A stretch of 64,000 nt of DNA from JAAYTL01 sp031460505 (GTDB lineage Bacteria; Bacillota; Clostridia; Tissierellales; Tissierellaceae), in the NCBI GenBank assembly GCA_031460505.1, contig JAVKTT010000004.1:186001-250000 (forward strand). The letters run 5' to 3'. The first letter of the stretch is position 1. Each line of letters starts with the position of its first letter. The notes under the pieces are model-generated. The model did not search any database. It worked only from the letters and a program-made list of their open reading frames with translations, and was not told where the DNA came from. Below, in pieces: positions 8,249-17,600 of this stretch. The position numbers were made by a program, and so were the translations under genes.

Positions 8249-9811
8249 ATGAATAATATAAATTTATTAAAAAATATGCCTAAGTCTTATTGGATTTCAT
8301 CTACTGAAGATACAAATTATCCTTCACTTAATGACGATGTCAGTGTAGATATCGCCATAGTTGGTGGTGGTATGGTAGGAATTTTAACAGCATATGAGCT
8401 AGAAAAACAGGGTTTCAATATAGCAATTATTGAGGCAGAAAAAATTGTTCAATCTACAACAGCACATACTACTGCAAAACTAACATCTCAACATAATTTA
8501 ATTTATGATAAGTTAGTAAATCAAATGGGTCGAGAATTAGCACAACAGTATGCAAGGGCTAATGAATCAGCCATTCATCAAATTAAAAAGATAGCTGATG
8601 AGAATAATATAAATTGTGATTATGAGTCCCAGTTTGCTTATATCTATACTCAAGAGGATAAATATAAGGAAGATATTGTAAAAGAAGTTGAGGCTGCAAG
8701 ATTATTAGGGATTGATGCAGAGTTAATTAGTGACATACCTTTTCCTATTGATATTAAAACTGGTATGGTGTTTAGAAATCAAGCACAATTTCATCCAAGA
8801 AAATTCTTACTTAAGCTAGCGGAGATATTAAATGACCGTGGAGTATCAATATACGAAAAGACCAGGGCCATTGAATTAAATAGCGAAAATGATAAATATA
8901 TTATTAATACTGATGTGGGTAAAAAGGTAACTGCTGAAAAGGTAATAATAGCAACCCATTATCCATTCTTTAATAAAAAATCTATGTATTATGCTAGACT
9001 TTATGTTGAAAGGTCTTACATTCTAGGAATTAAAGCTAAGGAGAAATATCCAGGTGGTATGTATATCAACGCTGAGGAACCACCTCGTTCTTTACGATAT
9101 CATCCTACAGATGATGGAGAACTAATATTAGTAGTTGGTGAGAATCACAAAACTGGTCAAGGAGAAAATACAAATGAACATTATGAAGCATTGCTTAACT
9201 TTGCTAAGGATATATTTACTATAAAGGACATACCTTTTAGGTGGTCAACACAGGATTGTTTTACATTGGATGGAATTCCTTATGTTGGACAATATGCTTC
9301 AGATACTCCAAATCTCTATGTGGCAACTGGATTTGCAAAGTGGGGCATGACTAATAGTGTAGCCTCATCTATTATCCTTAGGGATTTAGTATTTAAAGGT
9401 GAAAGTCCTTGGGCAGATGTATATAATCCATCACGAAAAACAATTGTTGCATCTACAAAGAACTTCGTAGTCCAAAATGCTAATGTGGCTTCTCAATTGA
9501 TTGAAGGAAAGTTATCTAATACAGACAATGATGTTGAATTAAAACCTGGCGATGCAGTTATAGTAGAAGTTGATGGTGATAAGGTAGGTTGTTTCAGAGA
9601 TGATGAAGGAAAGCTTCATTTAGTAAATACAACATGCACTCATATGGGTTGTGAGTTAAAGTGGAATAGTGCTGAACGTTCTTGGGATTGCCCTTGTCAT
9701 GGGTCTAGATTTACCTATGAGGGAAAAGTCCTCCATGGTCCTGCAGTTAAACCACTAAACTTCGATAGAGATGTAAATACAATTGAAAAAGTGATAAAGG
9801 AAGATTACTAA
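8249..9811 (+). CDS. FAD-dependent oxidoreductase fused to a Rieske [2Fe-2S] domain
   Basis: About 520 residues in two parts. The first 400 or so form a DAO/DadA-type FAD oxidoreductase with the dinucleotide motif VDIAIVGGGMVG near residue 30. The C-terminal 100 form a Rieske domain with CTHMGCEL and CPCHGSRF as cluster ligands. The architecture matches the uncharacterised B. subtilis YhfW. The substrate is unknown: the fold acts on amino acids or amines, with electrons perhaps leaving through the Rieske cluster. The start at 8249 follows GGAGG by six bases. A longer in-frame start at 8213 lacks a ribosome binding site. It is monocistronic and ends in a strong terminator. Confidence 0.88.
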   Translation: MNNINLLKNMPKSYWISSTEDTNYPSLNDDVSVDIAIVGGGMVGILTAYELEKQGFNIAIIEAEKIVQSTTAHTTAKLTSQHNLIYDKLVNQMGRELAQQYARANESAIHQIKKIADENNINCDYESQFAYIYTQEDKYKEDIVKEVEAARLLGIDAELISDIPFPIDIKTGMVFRNQAQFHPRKFLLKLAEILNDRGVSIYEKTRAIELNSENDKYIINTDVGKKVTAEKVIIATHYPFFNKKSMYYARLYVERSYILGIKAKEKYPGGMYINAEEPPRSLRYHPTDDGELILVVGENHKTGQGENTNEHYEALLNFAKDIFTIKDIPFRWSTQDCFTLDGIPYVGQYASDTPNLYVATGFAKWGMTNSVASSIILRDLVFKGESPWADVYNPSRKTIVASTKNFVVQNANVASQLIEGKLSNTDNDVELKPGDAVIVEVDGDKVGCFRDDEGKLHLVNTTCTHMGCELKWNSAERSWDCPCHGSRFTYEGKVLHGPAVKPLNFDRDVNTIEKVIKEDY

Positions 9812-9817
9812 AATTAG

Positions 9818-9863
9818 AAAAAAGCATCTCAAATACTTAAAGTATTTGAGATGCTTTTTTTAT
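9818..9863. terminator. Bidirectional terminator
   Basis: A long perfect stem (AAGCATCTCAAATACTT and its complement) with A and T runs on both sides. It closes the FAD/Rieske gene and the convergent apt gene. Confidence 0.92.
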
Positions 9864-9864
9864 A

Positions 9865-10389
9865 TTATTTATCATAACATACTAAAGAGTTTATATGATA
9901 TTGACTTAATTTATCTCTACCATTTAAATCCTCTAACTCGATGATAAATTCCATTGCTACAATTTCTCCACCTAGTGACTCAATTAACTTTGCAGCTGAT
10001 AATACAGTTCCACCTGTTGCTAATAAATCATCTACAATGGCTATTTTATCACCTTTTTCAATTGAATCAGTATGTATTTCAAGAGTATTTGTACCATATT
10101 CTAACTCATATTCATTACTAGCTATTTTTGCTGGTAATTTTCCTGGCTTTCTTACTGGTATAAAACCTACACCTAATGCATATGCTACTGCAGCACCAAA
10201 TAAAAAGCCCCTTGCTTCAGGACCTACTATGTAGTCAACATCTTTTCCCTTTAAATCATCTACAATTTTTTCAATTGCATATTTATAAGCTTCTTTATCC
10301 TTTGTTAAAGTAGTTATATCCTTAAAACTTATACCCTCTACTGGAAAACCTTCTATTACTCTTATTTTTGATTTAAGATCCAAGTCCAT
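9865..10389 (-). CDS. apt: Adenine phosphoribosyltransferase
   Basis: Salvages adenine to AMP with PRPP in the cytoplasm. The 174-residue length is normal. The PRPP-binding motif VDDLLATGGTVLSA is near residue 120, and FKDITTL and VGPEARGFLFGAA are typical Apt blocks. The annotated ATG sits only a few bases after GGAGGG. A TTG two codons in (LDLKSKIRV) would have better spacing, so the first two residues are uncertain. It stands alone between its own upstream gap and a shared terminator. Confidence 0.95.
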   Translation of the reverse strand: MDLDLKSKIRVIEGFPVEGISFKDITTLTKDKEAYKYAIEKIVDDLKGKDVDYIVGPEARGFLFGAAVAYALGVGFIPVRKPGKLPAKIASNEYELEYGTNTLEIHTDSIEKGDKIAIVDDLLATGGTVLSAAKLIESLGGEIVAMEFIIELEDLNGRDKLSQYHINSLVCYDK

Positions 10390-10540
10390 TCCCTCCGTGT
10401 TAAATAATATTACAGTTTAAGTTTATCATACTTTTATGTTTTTTTATAGATATTCTTTTATTTTTATTTTTATAACCCTGTTATTTATCGAATTCTAGTG
10501 GTATCAATAGAATAACAATTTAAAAAGGGAGGTTTCACAG

Positions 10541-10945
10541 ATGAGAAGTATAGAAACAATAGAAGGTATAGGACAAGCTTACGCTGCTAAACTACTAGAT
10601 TACGGTATCAAAACAACGGATCAATTACTTGAAAAGGGCGCTACAAAAAAGGGCAGAAAATCTATACATGAAGCAACTGGAATCTCAGAAAAACTAATCC
10701 TTACATGGGTAAATCACAGCGATTTATTTAGAGTAAAGGGGATAGGACCTCAATACGCAGAACTACTAGAAGCATCAGGAGTTGATACAATACCTGAGCT
10801 AGCAACTAGAAAACCTGAAAATCTACTCGAAAAGATGATAGAAGTTAATGATGAAAAGAAAATTGTAAGAGCTATGCCTTACTTAAAACAAGTAAATAAA
10901 TGGGTAGAACAAGCAAAATCACTACCAAAGGTTGTAAAACACTAA
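10541..10945 (+). CDS. DUF4332 helix-hairpin-helix protein
   Basis: A 134-residue soluble protein with two GIG-type helix-hairpin-helix units (IEGIGQAYAAKL near residue 8, VKGIGPQYAELL near 66), the pattern of DUF4332. Such HhH units commonly bind DNA backbones without sequence specificity. The biological role is unknown. GGGAGG precedes the ATG. It is a single-gene unit ended by a strong hairpin. Confidence 0.8.
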   Translation: MRSIETIEGIGQAYAAKLLDYGIKTTDQLLEKGATKKGRKSIHEATGISEKLILTWVNHSDLFRVKGIGPQYAELLEASGVDTIPELATRKPENLLEKMIEVNDEKKIVRAMPYLKQVNKWVEQAKSLPKVVKH

Positions 10946-10971
10946 ATTTTAATAAATAATAAGAGATGAAC

Positions 10972-11007
10972 AAGGGGGCGTGAATAGAGTTTCACGCCCC
11001 CTTTGTT
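10972..11007. terminator. GC-rich bidirectional terminator
   Basis: GGGGGCGTGAA and TTCACGCCCCC form a very stable stem followed by CTTTGTT. It sits between the convergent DUF4332 and ydjH genes. Most of it is also a copy of the 30-bp dispersed repeat. Confidence 0.85.
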
Positions 11008-11010
11008 CAT
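10981..11010 (-). repeat. 30-bp dispersed 3'-end repeat, copy A
   Basis: On the minus strand it begins ATGAACAAAGGG and ends AAACTCTATTCA, starting two bases after the ydjH stop codon. It matches the copy after recQ at 25 of 30 positions and shares the TGAACA-type end with the copy after the MacB-like gene. Confidence 0.7.
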
Positions 11011-11011
11011 A

Positions 11012-11836
11012 TTAGAATTTTCTGCCTCCACCACCGTGTGATCTTCCACTTGAGGATCTATGTGTAGTACTCCTGCCAGTCGTTGATTTTGGTGTGTTTG
11101 TAGTTTTGGGAATTATCCTATGTGTTACAAAACTGTTAATAAGTCTATCTTCATTTCCTTGGAAATGTACAATACTATTTGATCTATAGGAATATGGATT
11201 TCCCATTTTTCTAAACTTATATTGGGACTTAGTGCTTAAAACAAAAACTACACCTACTCCTAATCCACCTATTATAGCTATAAATATGTCTGTTAAAGTC
11301 AATTTGTTTTCTACAGGAACATCCTCAGGTTCATTATATTGGTCTGATGGGATACCACTTTGAAGATAGTGCTCTGTTCCTTCTAAGAAGCCTAAAGCTG
11401 CACCATAATAATTTCCTTGGCCCATGCCATTATCAAAGACCACATCAAGGATGGATTCTATACGCACATCTGTTAAGTATCTAATAGCTATACCTGTAGT
11501 TGATATATATGCTTCCCTATTATCCATATCTATTAAAAACAATATTCCATCGTAATTCGGCCCTACTCCATATCCGTTATAATCAAAGAAATCATCTGCA
11601 AATTCCCTTGATGTTTTACCTTCCGTATCGTTAGTAGTCACCATAACTATATCCATATTAAATTCTTCTGACAAAGCATTTGCTCTTAGATTTAAATCCA
11701 ATATCTCATCTTCCGTCATTAAGTTTGCATTATCAATGACCAATATTTTCTCAGCAAATACATCTCCCGCAGGAATCAAAATCAGTATAAATAAAACCAA
11801 ATATAATATAATTCTTCTAAATCTTGTATCTACCAT
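11012..11836 (-). CDS. ydjH: TPM-domain membrane protein, YdjH-like
   Basis: A 274-residue protein with a signal/anchor segment at residues 8-28, a TPM (PF04536-type) domain from about 30 to 150 (KILVIDNANLM, REFADDFFDYNGYG, GILFLIDMDNREAYIST), a membrane segment near 183-203 and a basic Ser/Gly tail ending HGGGGRKF. TPM domains are linked to photosystem repair and acid phosphatase activity in other lineages; here the role is likely membrane maintenance. It overlaps the zinc-ribbon gene by seven bases, matching the ydjGHI order of B. subtilis. Confidence 0.8.
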   Translation of the reverse strand: MVDTRFRRIILYLVLFILILIPAGDVFAEKILVIDNANLMTEDEILDLNLRANALSEEFNMDIVMVTTNDTEGKTSREFADDFFDYNGYGVGPNYDGILFLIDMDNREAYISTTGIAIRYLTDVRIESILDVVFDNGMGQGNYYGAALGFLEGTEHYLQSGIPSDQYNEPEDVPVENKLTLTDIFIAIIGGLGVGVVFVLSTKSQYKFRKMGNPYSYRSNSIVHFQGNEDRLINSFVTHRIIPKTTNTPKSTTGRSTTHRSSSGRSHGGGGRKF

Positions 11837-12873
11837 ATAAACATCCCTCCTAATAAAAGGATGGCGAAGGTAGCTGCAAATATACCACCAAATGCTTTAG
11901 ACAATTTCGTATTACTCACTGGTAGCTCGCCATATGCTCTTCCATTTTGACCATTTACAGCAAATACATAGGTCTTACCATTATAAATATAGGTTAGAAT
12001 CCATGCTGGTAATAAAGTATAATTCCAAGACTTTGCATTCAAGTTTATATCATTTTTAATACTACTCACATTATTGTAACCTTGTATGCTCTCGCTTATT
12101 AAATAACTATTATATCTATTGACTTGCTCTTCAATGAAGGGTTCAATCTTTTCTTTTTCAATATCGTATTGTTCCGCAAAAAAACCTGATAAATATGGTT
12201 TTGAAAATGGAATAGCTTCACTTTCTTCGTAGGGACCTATCCCATTTAATAAATCTTTGCTTATTTTGGTAAAGGCTAGTTCAGCTACATTATTTATATC
12301 TATCTTCCCTTTTCGTACAACTTCATATTTTTTAGTTTCAGTATACTCTCTATTACCAACACGCCACACTCTTATATTTAATCCTTCACCTACGTAGTCA
12401 ACATCCGCTTCATAATCTACCCACCAATAAGGCAGGTAAATTCCTGTTATCTTCTCTAATTGGGAAGAACTAGTAAAATCTCTAGGTATAAACCTCTTTC
12501 TTCCTACCCATTTAAGAAAGGTTTCCTTTGCTCTGTCTTTATCTAGCTTAAATGGAATGATCTTATTTGGTAAAAATTCTCCCTTTAACCTACTAGAGAT
12601 AATTACTGGATTATGACAATAGTAGCAAAAAGTAGATGTAGTAGTTTCATCTGTCACAACTTCTGCACCGCAGCTTTTACAGTTATATACATTTAATAAT
12701 TCATCGCTGTGTTCATGTTCATGCGTATCATAATCCTTTTGTTTATCACTTTCATTTATTAAATCTGATTCCGTATATTCATTTAGACAAAAATCACATT
12801 TGAACTTCTTCAATGCTGGTTTAAAATGAATTCCAGCACCACAACTAGGACATTTATAGCTAGTTGTAGCCAT
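11830..12873 (-). CDS. ydjG: Zinc-ribbon protein with C-terminal membrane anchor, YdjG-like
   Basis: A 347-residue protein opening with two TFIIB-like zinc ribbons (CPSCG...CDFC near residues 8-29, CKSCG...CYYC near 65-84), then a conserved region with YLPYWWVDYEADV and one membrane helix at the C terminus (about 328-346). It resembles B. subtilis YdjG, a membrane-stress protein encoded beside a PspA homologue. It lies between the SPFH and TPM genes and overlaps the latter. No DNA-binding role is implied by the ribbons alone. Confidence 0.78.
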   Translation of the reverse strand: MATTSYKCPSCGAGIHFKPALKKFKCDFCLNEYTESDLINESDKQKDYDTHEHEHSDELLNVYNCKSCGAEVVTDETTTSTFCYYCHNPVIISSRLKGEFLPNKIIPFKLDKDRAKETFLKWVGRKRFIPRDFTSSSQLEKITGIYLPYWWVDYEADVDYVGEGLNIRVWRVGNREYTETKKYEVVRKGKIDINNVAELAFTKISKDLLNGIGPYEESEAIPFSKPYLSGFFAEQYDIEKEKIEPFIEEQVNRYNSYLISESIQGYNNVSSIKNDINLNAKSWNYTLLPAWILTYIYNGKTYVFAVNGQNGRAYGELPVSNTKLSKAFGGIFAATFAILLLGGMFIW

Positions 12874-12886
12874 ATTGCATCACCTC

Positions 12887-14089
12887 TTAGAACTTATTTC
12901 CACATTCTGGACAGAAATTAGGAGTTTCACCCTTTGGCTCATACCCACAGTTTGAGCATTTATCTGATGTTGGTTTCTTAGTACCACATTCAACACAAAA
13001 TTTACCATTATTTTTGTTGCCACAATCTGGACAGAACCAATTGTTGCCATTAGATGAACTTACCTTTTCATCCTTTGTGTTCCTGTTTTCCTCCATTTGC
13101 CTTTGATTGCTACGAGATGCTGCATCCATAAATCCTCCTGCACCTTGCATTCCAATTCCCATACCAAGGAAAGCTCCAGTTGCTCCACCTTCATTGGAAC
13201 CAGCAGCTTCTAAGCCTCTAGCAATAGAGCCTTGTACATATCCCTCTCTTACAGTTGGGTCACCTAACATGGCACCTTTGTTTCTCATATTAATCAATTC
13301 TTTAGATTCGTCATCATAGGAGATGCTAGAAATTCCTACAGATTGAATTTCCATACCTCTCATTCTCTTCCAATCCTCATCTAATATGTCAGCCATGTAT
13401 TTGCTTAACTCTCTTCCTCTTGATGCTACATGAGAAATACGGATTCCATCTGCTGACATTTGATTCATGGTAGATTGGAGTGCTTCCAAAAACTCAGATA
13501 GATATTGTTCATTTATATCTTGAATTTCAACCTTATTTGCATTTCTTGGTATTGCTTCCATAAAGAATAAAAGTGGATCTGTTACTTTTATTGAATAAGT
13601 CCCAAATGTTCTTAAAAATAGTTCAGAATTATAGAAGTTATCAAAGTAATTTAAAGGGTTTGGTGTTCCAAATTTGATACCCTTTATCTCTTGAAGATTT
13701 ACATAATAAACCTTTTGTGAAGCCGGTGTAACTCCACCATATTTGAAGCGTCCAAAGGATTCTTTAAGTGCATCTTTAAAAGTTCCATTAAACATAGATG
13801 GCAATGATGAGTTATCGACTTTATAGTAACCTTCTTCAGCAGTATAATCTACTATCTTTCCACCATCAACTAACATCATAAATTGATTTGGATATACGTG
13901 TATAATTGAGCCATTGGAAACTGTATCTACAGTTCCTTTTTTATTTGAACCTCTTCTATCATCTTTTCTAACCATTACACCATTGGTAAATACAGTATTG
14001 TCACCCATATCATTTGGTTCTATAACCTCAAGCCACTGATCAGCAAGACTTCCTCCTATTGCACTACTTATTGCTTTTATTAACCCCAT
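12887..14089 (-). CDS. ydjI: SPFH-domain (virion core-like) protein with zinc ribbons, YdjI-like
   Basis: A 400-residue protein with an SPFH/band-7-like core (about residues 20-270: VKVTDPLLFFMEAIPR, MRGMEIQSVGISSISYD), a Gly/Ala-rich stretch (GAFLGMGIGMQGAGG) and two zinc ribbons at the end (CPDCGNK...CVECG and CSNCGYE...CPECGNKF). This is the YdjI type that partners YdjG and YdjH at stressed membranes. It is the first gene of the three. Unlike in B. subtilis, no pspA (ydjF) gene is present here. Confidence 0.82.
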   Translation of the reverse strand: MGLIKAISSAIGGSLADQWLEVIEPNDMGDNTVFTNGVMVRKDDRRGSNKKGTVDTVSNGSIIHVYPNQFMMLVDGGKIVDYTAEEGYYKVDNSSLPSMFNGTFKDALKESFGRFKYGGVTPASQKVYYVNLQEIKGIKFGTPNPLNYFDNFYNSELFLRTFGTYSIKVTDPLLFFMEAIPRNANKVEIQDINEQYLSEFLEALQSTMNQMSADGIRISHVASRGRELSKYMADILDEDWKRMRGMEIQSVGISSISYDDESKELINMRNKGAMLGDPTVREGYVQGSIARGLEAAGSNEGGATGAFLGMGIGMQGAGGFMDAASRSNQRQMEENRNTKDEKVSSSNGNNWFCPDCGNKNNGKFCVECGTKKPTSDKCSNCGYEPKGETPNFCPECGNKF

Positions 14090-14138
14090 TATAATACCTC
14101 CCTATAAAATAAGTACTTGTTACTTTTTTGTTTATACC

Positions 14139-14606
14139 CTAATTGTTTTTGTTTATATCTAATATTGATTTTATAACTACTGCAATAATTGGTCCAAGAA
14201 TAATGCCTATTGGTCCAAATATTATAGAACCTAATATTGTAGCTACAAAAGTATATATAGGTCTTATACCAATTTTATCTCCAGTAATCTTAGGCTCTAT
14301 TATTTGCCTAATCAAAGTTCCTACAACATATACTATGGCCAATCCTAATGCCCTTTGTGAATTGCCAGCAATTAAACTGAAAATAACCCATGGTATCATG
14401 ATGATACCACTACCTAATACTGGCAATATATCAAGAACTGCTATGATAAATGCTATTAGCAGCGGAGAATTAACATCTACAATAACAAGACCTATACTAA
14501 ATATTAAGAACGTCATAATCATCAATACTAACTGTGCTATAAAATATCCTTTTATTCCTTTTTTTGTGTCTCTATAGATTCTTTTTAAATCATCTCTGTT
14601 TCTCAA
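14139..14606 (-). CDS. Half-length AI-2E family membrane protein
   Basis: 155 residues that match only the C-terminal half of AI-2E/YtvI transporters: IAVLDILPVLGSGIIMIPW, the RQIIEPKITGDKIGIRP block and the FGPIGIILGPIIAV end. Full-length family members have about 350-400 residues, and the intact homologue at 20.5-21.7 kb shows what is missing. The frame starts with TTG behind a weak AAAGG, 28 bases after the FtsX gene, so there is no room for the N-terminal half. It may be a 5'-truncated remnant or a short stand-alone form. Expression would come from the lolD-ftsX transcript. Confidence 0.6.
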   Translation of the reverse strand: MRNRDDLKRIYRDTKKGIKGYFIAQLVLMIMTFLIFSIGLVIVDVNSPLLIAFIIAVLDILPVLGSGIIMIPWVIFSLIAGNSQRALGLAIVYVVGTLIRQIIEPKITGDKIGIRPIYTFVATILGSIIFGPIGIILGPIIAVVIKSILDINKNN

Positions 14607-14634
14607 TATGCTACACCTTTCCTTTAATTAAAGT

Positions 14635-17600
14635 TTAATCAACTGATTTTAGTGATTCTACCATTGGGATATTTCTTAACTTGTAATACATAACAAAGTT
14701 GACAAATACTGAAAATGCCAATGTTAAAAGGACAGAATATATATAACTCATTGGCTCTAAATCTAAGCCAAACATAATATTATCCATTTCAACAGTAGTC
14801 ATTATAAATTTATGCAAAAATATACCCATCACTAAACCTACTAATGTTCCTATAAATGTTAGGATTATATTTTCTCTGTAAATATAGTTTGCTACTTCAT
14901 TATCATAAAAACCCAACACTTTTATTGTAGCTATTTCTCTAACCCTTTCACTTATATTTACATTTGTTAAATTATATAGTACTACAAAGGCCAGTGAACC
15001 AGCTGATACTATAATAACTACAACTACATATCCTAGAGCAGAAATTATCTCATCAAAATTTTCTCTTGCCATAGTATTAAAACTCACAGATACAATACCT
15101 TCTTCACTTAGTAAGTCCCTTGACAACTTATCTTCTACAGTTCTAGTCATATTTATTACATGGCCTATTGCTTCATTATATTCCAGCTCTTTACTAAATA
15201 TTTCCACGTAATATTCATTTGAGATATATGCATAATTTGAAGTGTAATTCTCAGTAATACCTATAATCTCAACTTCTTTCTCTTCATCTTTATTATTAAT
15301 TAATACGACTTTGTCTCCAATCTTTATATCCATACTATTACTTATTTGTTTTGTAATAATAAGGCCTTCATCAGGAATATTTATCTTCTCTTTTGTCTTA
15401 GGATCACGTAGTCTAATAAATTCCGAAATATTTGTGCTATTCTCAGGGACAACTATGGATATATCCTTATTAATACCATTAAATGATAGGCTTCCACCTT
15501 CTCTTTGAAGTAAGGCAAAGTCCTTTATTTCAGCATATTTACTTAAATTATCTACTCCAACTTCTTCTAAACCTAGAGTTATATCATAAATAAATATCTC
15601 ACCGAATTGTCTATCTACAACTGCTCTAATAGAATCTCTAACTCCAAAACCAGTCAACAATAATGCTGTGCATCCAGCTATTCCAAACACTGTCATAAGG
15701 AATCTTCTCTTGTATCTAAGCAGATTTCTGATGGTTATTTTATGGCTGAAGTGCAATCTATTCCATAAAAATGGAATCTTCTCTAAAAATACAGTTTTAC
15801 CAATTCTCGGTGCCTTAGGTCTCATTAAAGTTGCTGTATTTTCTTTTAATTCATTGCTGCATGCACTATAGGTGGTAAATGTAGTTAAAATAATAGCTAC
15901 AGCCGAAACTCCAATTGCTAATTTATAGTCAAATAAAAGCTGAACTGTCGGAAGAATATACATTATTCCGTAAGCGTTGAATATAACTGTAGGAAAAACT
16001 GTATACCCTATTGCAATTCCAAAGATGCAGCCAACTAATGTAGCAATAAACGCATAAAGAATATACTTAAATGCAATATCTCCTTTCCCATAGCCTAATG
16101 CCTTAAGCGTTCCAATATTACCTCTTTGTTCATCAACCATTCTCGTCATCGTAGTAAGACATACAAGTGCTGCAACAAGTGCGAAAAACAACGGAAAGAC
16201 ACCTGCTATAGCATCTATTCTATCTGCAGCCCCTTTATAATCCATGTAGGAATAGTGACTTTCTCTATCCAGTACATACCATTTCCCTTCTGGAATATCC
16301 AGAATATCTTTTTCAGCTTCTAATATGTCATTCCAAGCCTCTTCTAACTCTTCTTCTACTTCCAATTTTGCTTTGTTGTATTCCTCTATACCCTCTTCTA
16401 AATCAATTCTTGCCTGATTTAAATCCTCCTTAGCCTTATTTAACTCTCTTATTCCTGTTCGTTCACCTTGGCTTAAGTTTATCTTTTCCTGTTCAATTGT
16501 ATCCCTTGATTCCATTAATATTTGTCTATTTCTATTAAGTTCCTCTTCACCTTGAATAAGGGCTTGTTTACCTGCATTTAATTCTAGTATGCCATTTTCA
16601 ACGGAATCTTTAGTCTTCTCTAACATTACTTTTGCAGTCTCAAAATCTAATGATAGTTTATTTCTTTGTTCTTCAGGTAATAAGGGATTTTCTAAAGCAG
16701 CTTTCAGCTCCGAAACTTGACTTTGTAGCATAATAACAGCTTCTTCGCCCTTTTGAATTTCTAATTCAGCCATAGAGAATTGTTCTTCAGCTTGTTCCTT
16801 TTTATCATTAAGCTCTCTAAATGCTTTATCTAATTCTTCTTCACCTTTTACAAGATCTAATTCTGCTTGTTTTAATTTATCTTTTCCTTCTTGTATAGTT
16901 CTATAAAAGTCTCTTTCTTCTTTTTCTAACTCCCTTTCTCCATCTAAAATTTTAATTTCAGCATCTTCTAACTCTATTAAAGCATCAGCTAACTCTTTAT
17001 CAGCTTCAGCTTTCCCTTCATAGTACTCACTCTTACCATCTTCTAGCTTTTCAGTAGCTTCATCAATTATTTCATCATATCTTGTGTTTTGACGAAACTC
17101 TGCTAGCTCTTCTAACCTGGCAACTACAGGGTCTATTATCTCGAAATACTCCTCAGTATAGGAGTTGATCTCTCTAGCACCTTCTACAGTTAAATAAATA
17201 TCTGTAAATATATCTGATTTAAAATTCTCTTGTGGGATAATAATGTAACTACTTACTCTACCATTTCCTATGGCAGAATTTCCTTTCTCAAAGGATAAAT
17301 AATAAGGAACTTGGACTGTTCCTACAACTGTGAATTCCGTATTCTCCAAATCATCACTTAAATCCTTATCAGTTCCAGAGTAAAGATTTACTTTTGAATT
17401 CAATGGAATGTTAGATATTAGGTCCTTTCCTGCTTCAGCTAAAACTTCATTAGACTTCTGAGGATATCTACCTTCTATTAATTTCATTCCATTTATTTGG
17501 TCTTGTGATGCATAACTATGAATACGAATTACGGATTCCTTTTCATTTAGAAGTGTTAAAGCATCCAAACTATTAGAACCTTTTATATCCTCAATTGATT

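Noticed and set aside
14143..14577. Plus-strand open frame of 144 residues opposite the half-length AI-2E gene
   Set aside because: It mirrors the membrane-protein reading frame and has no ribosome binding site or conserved motif.
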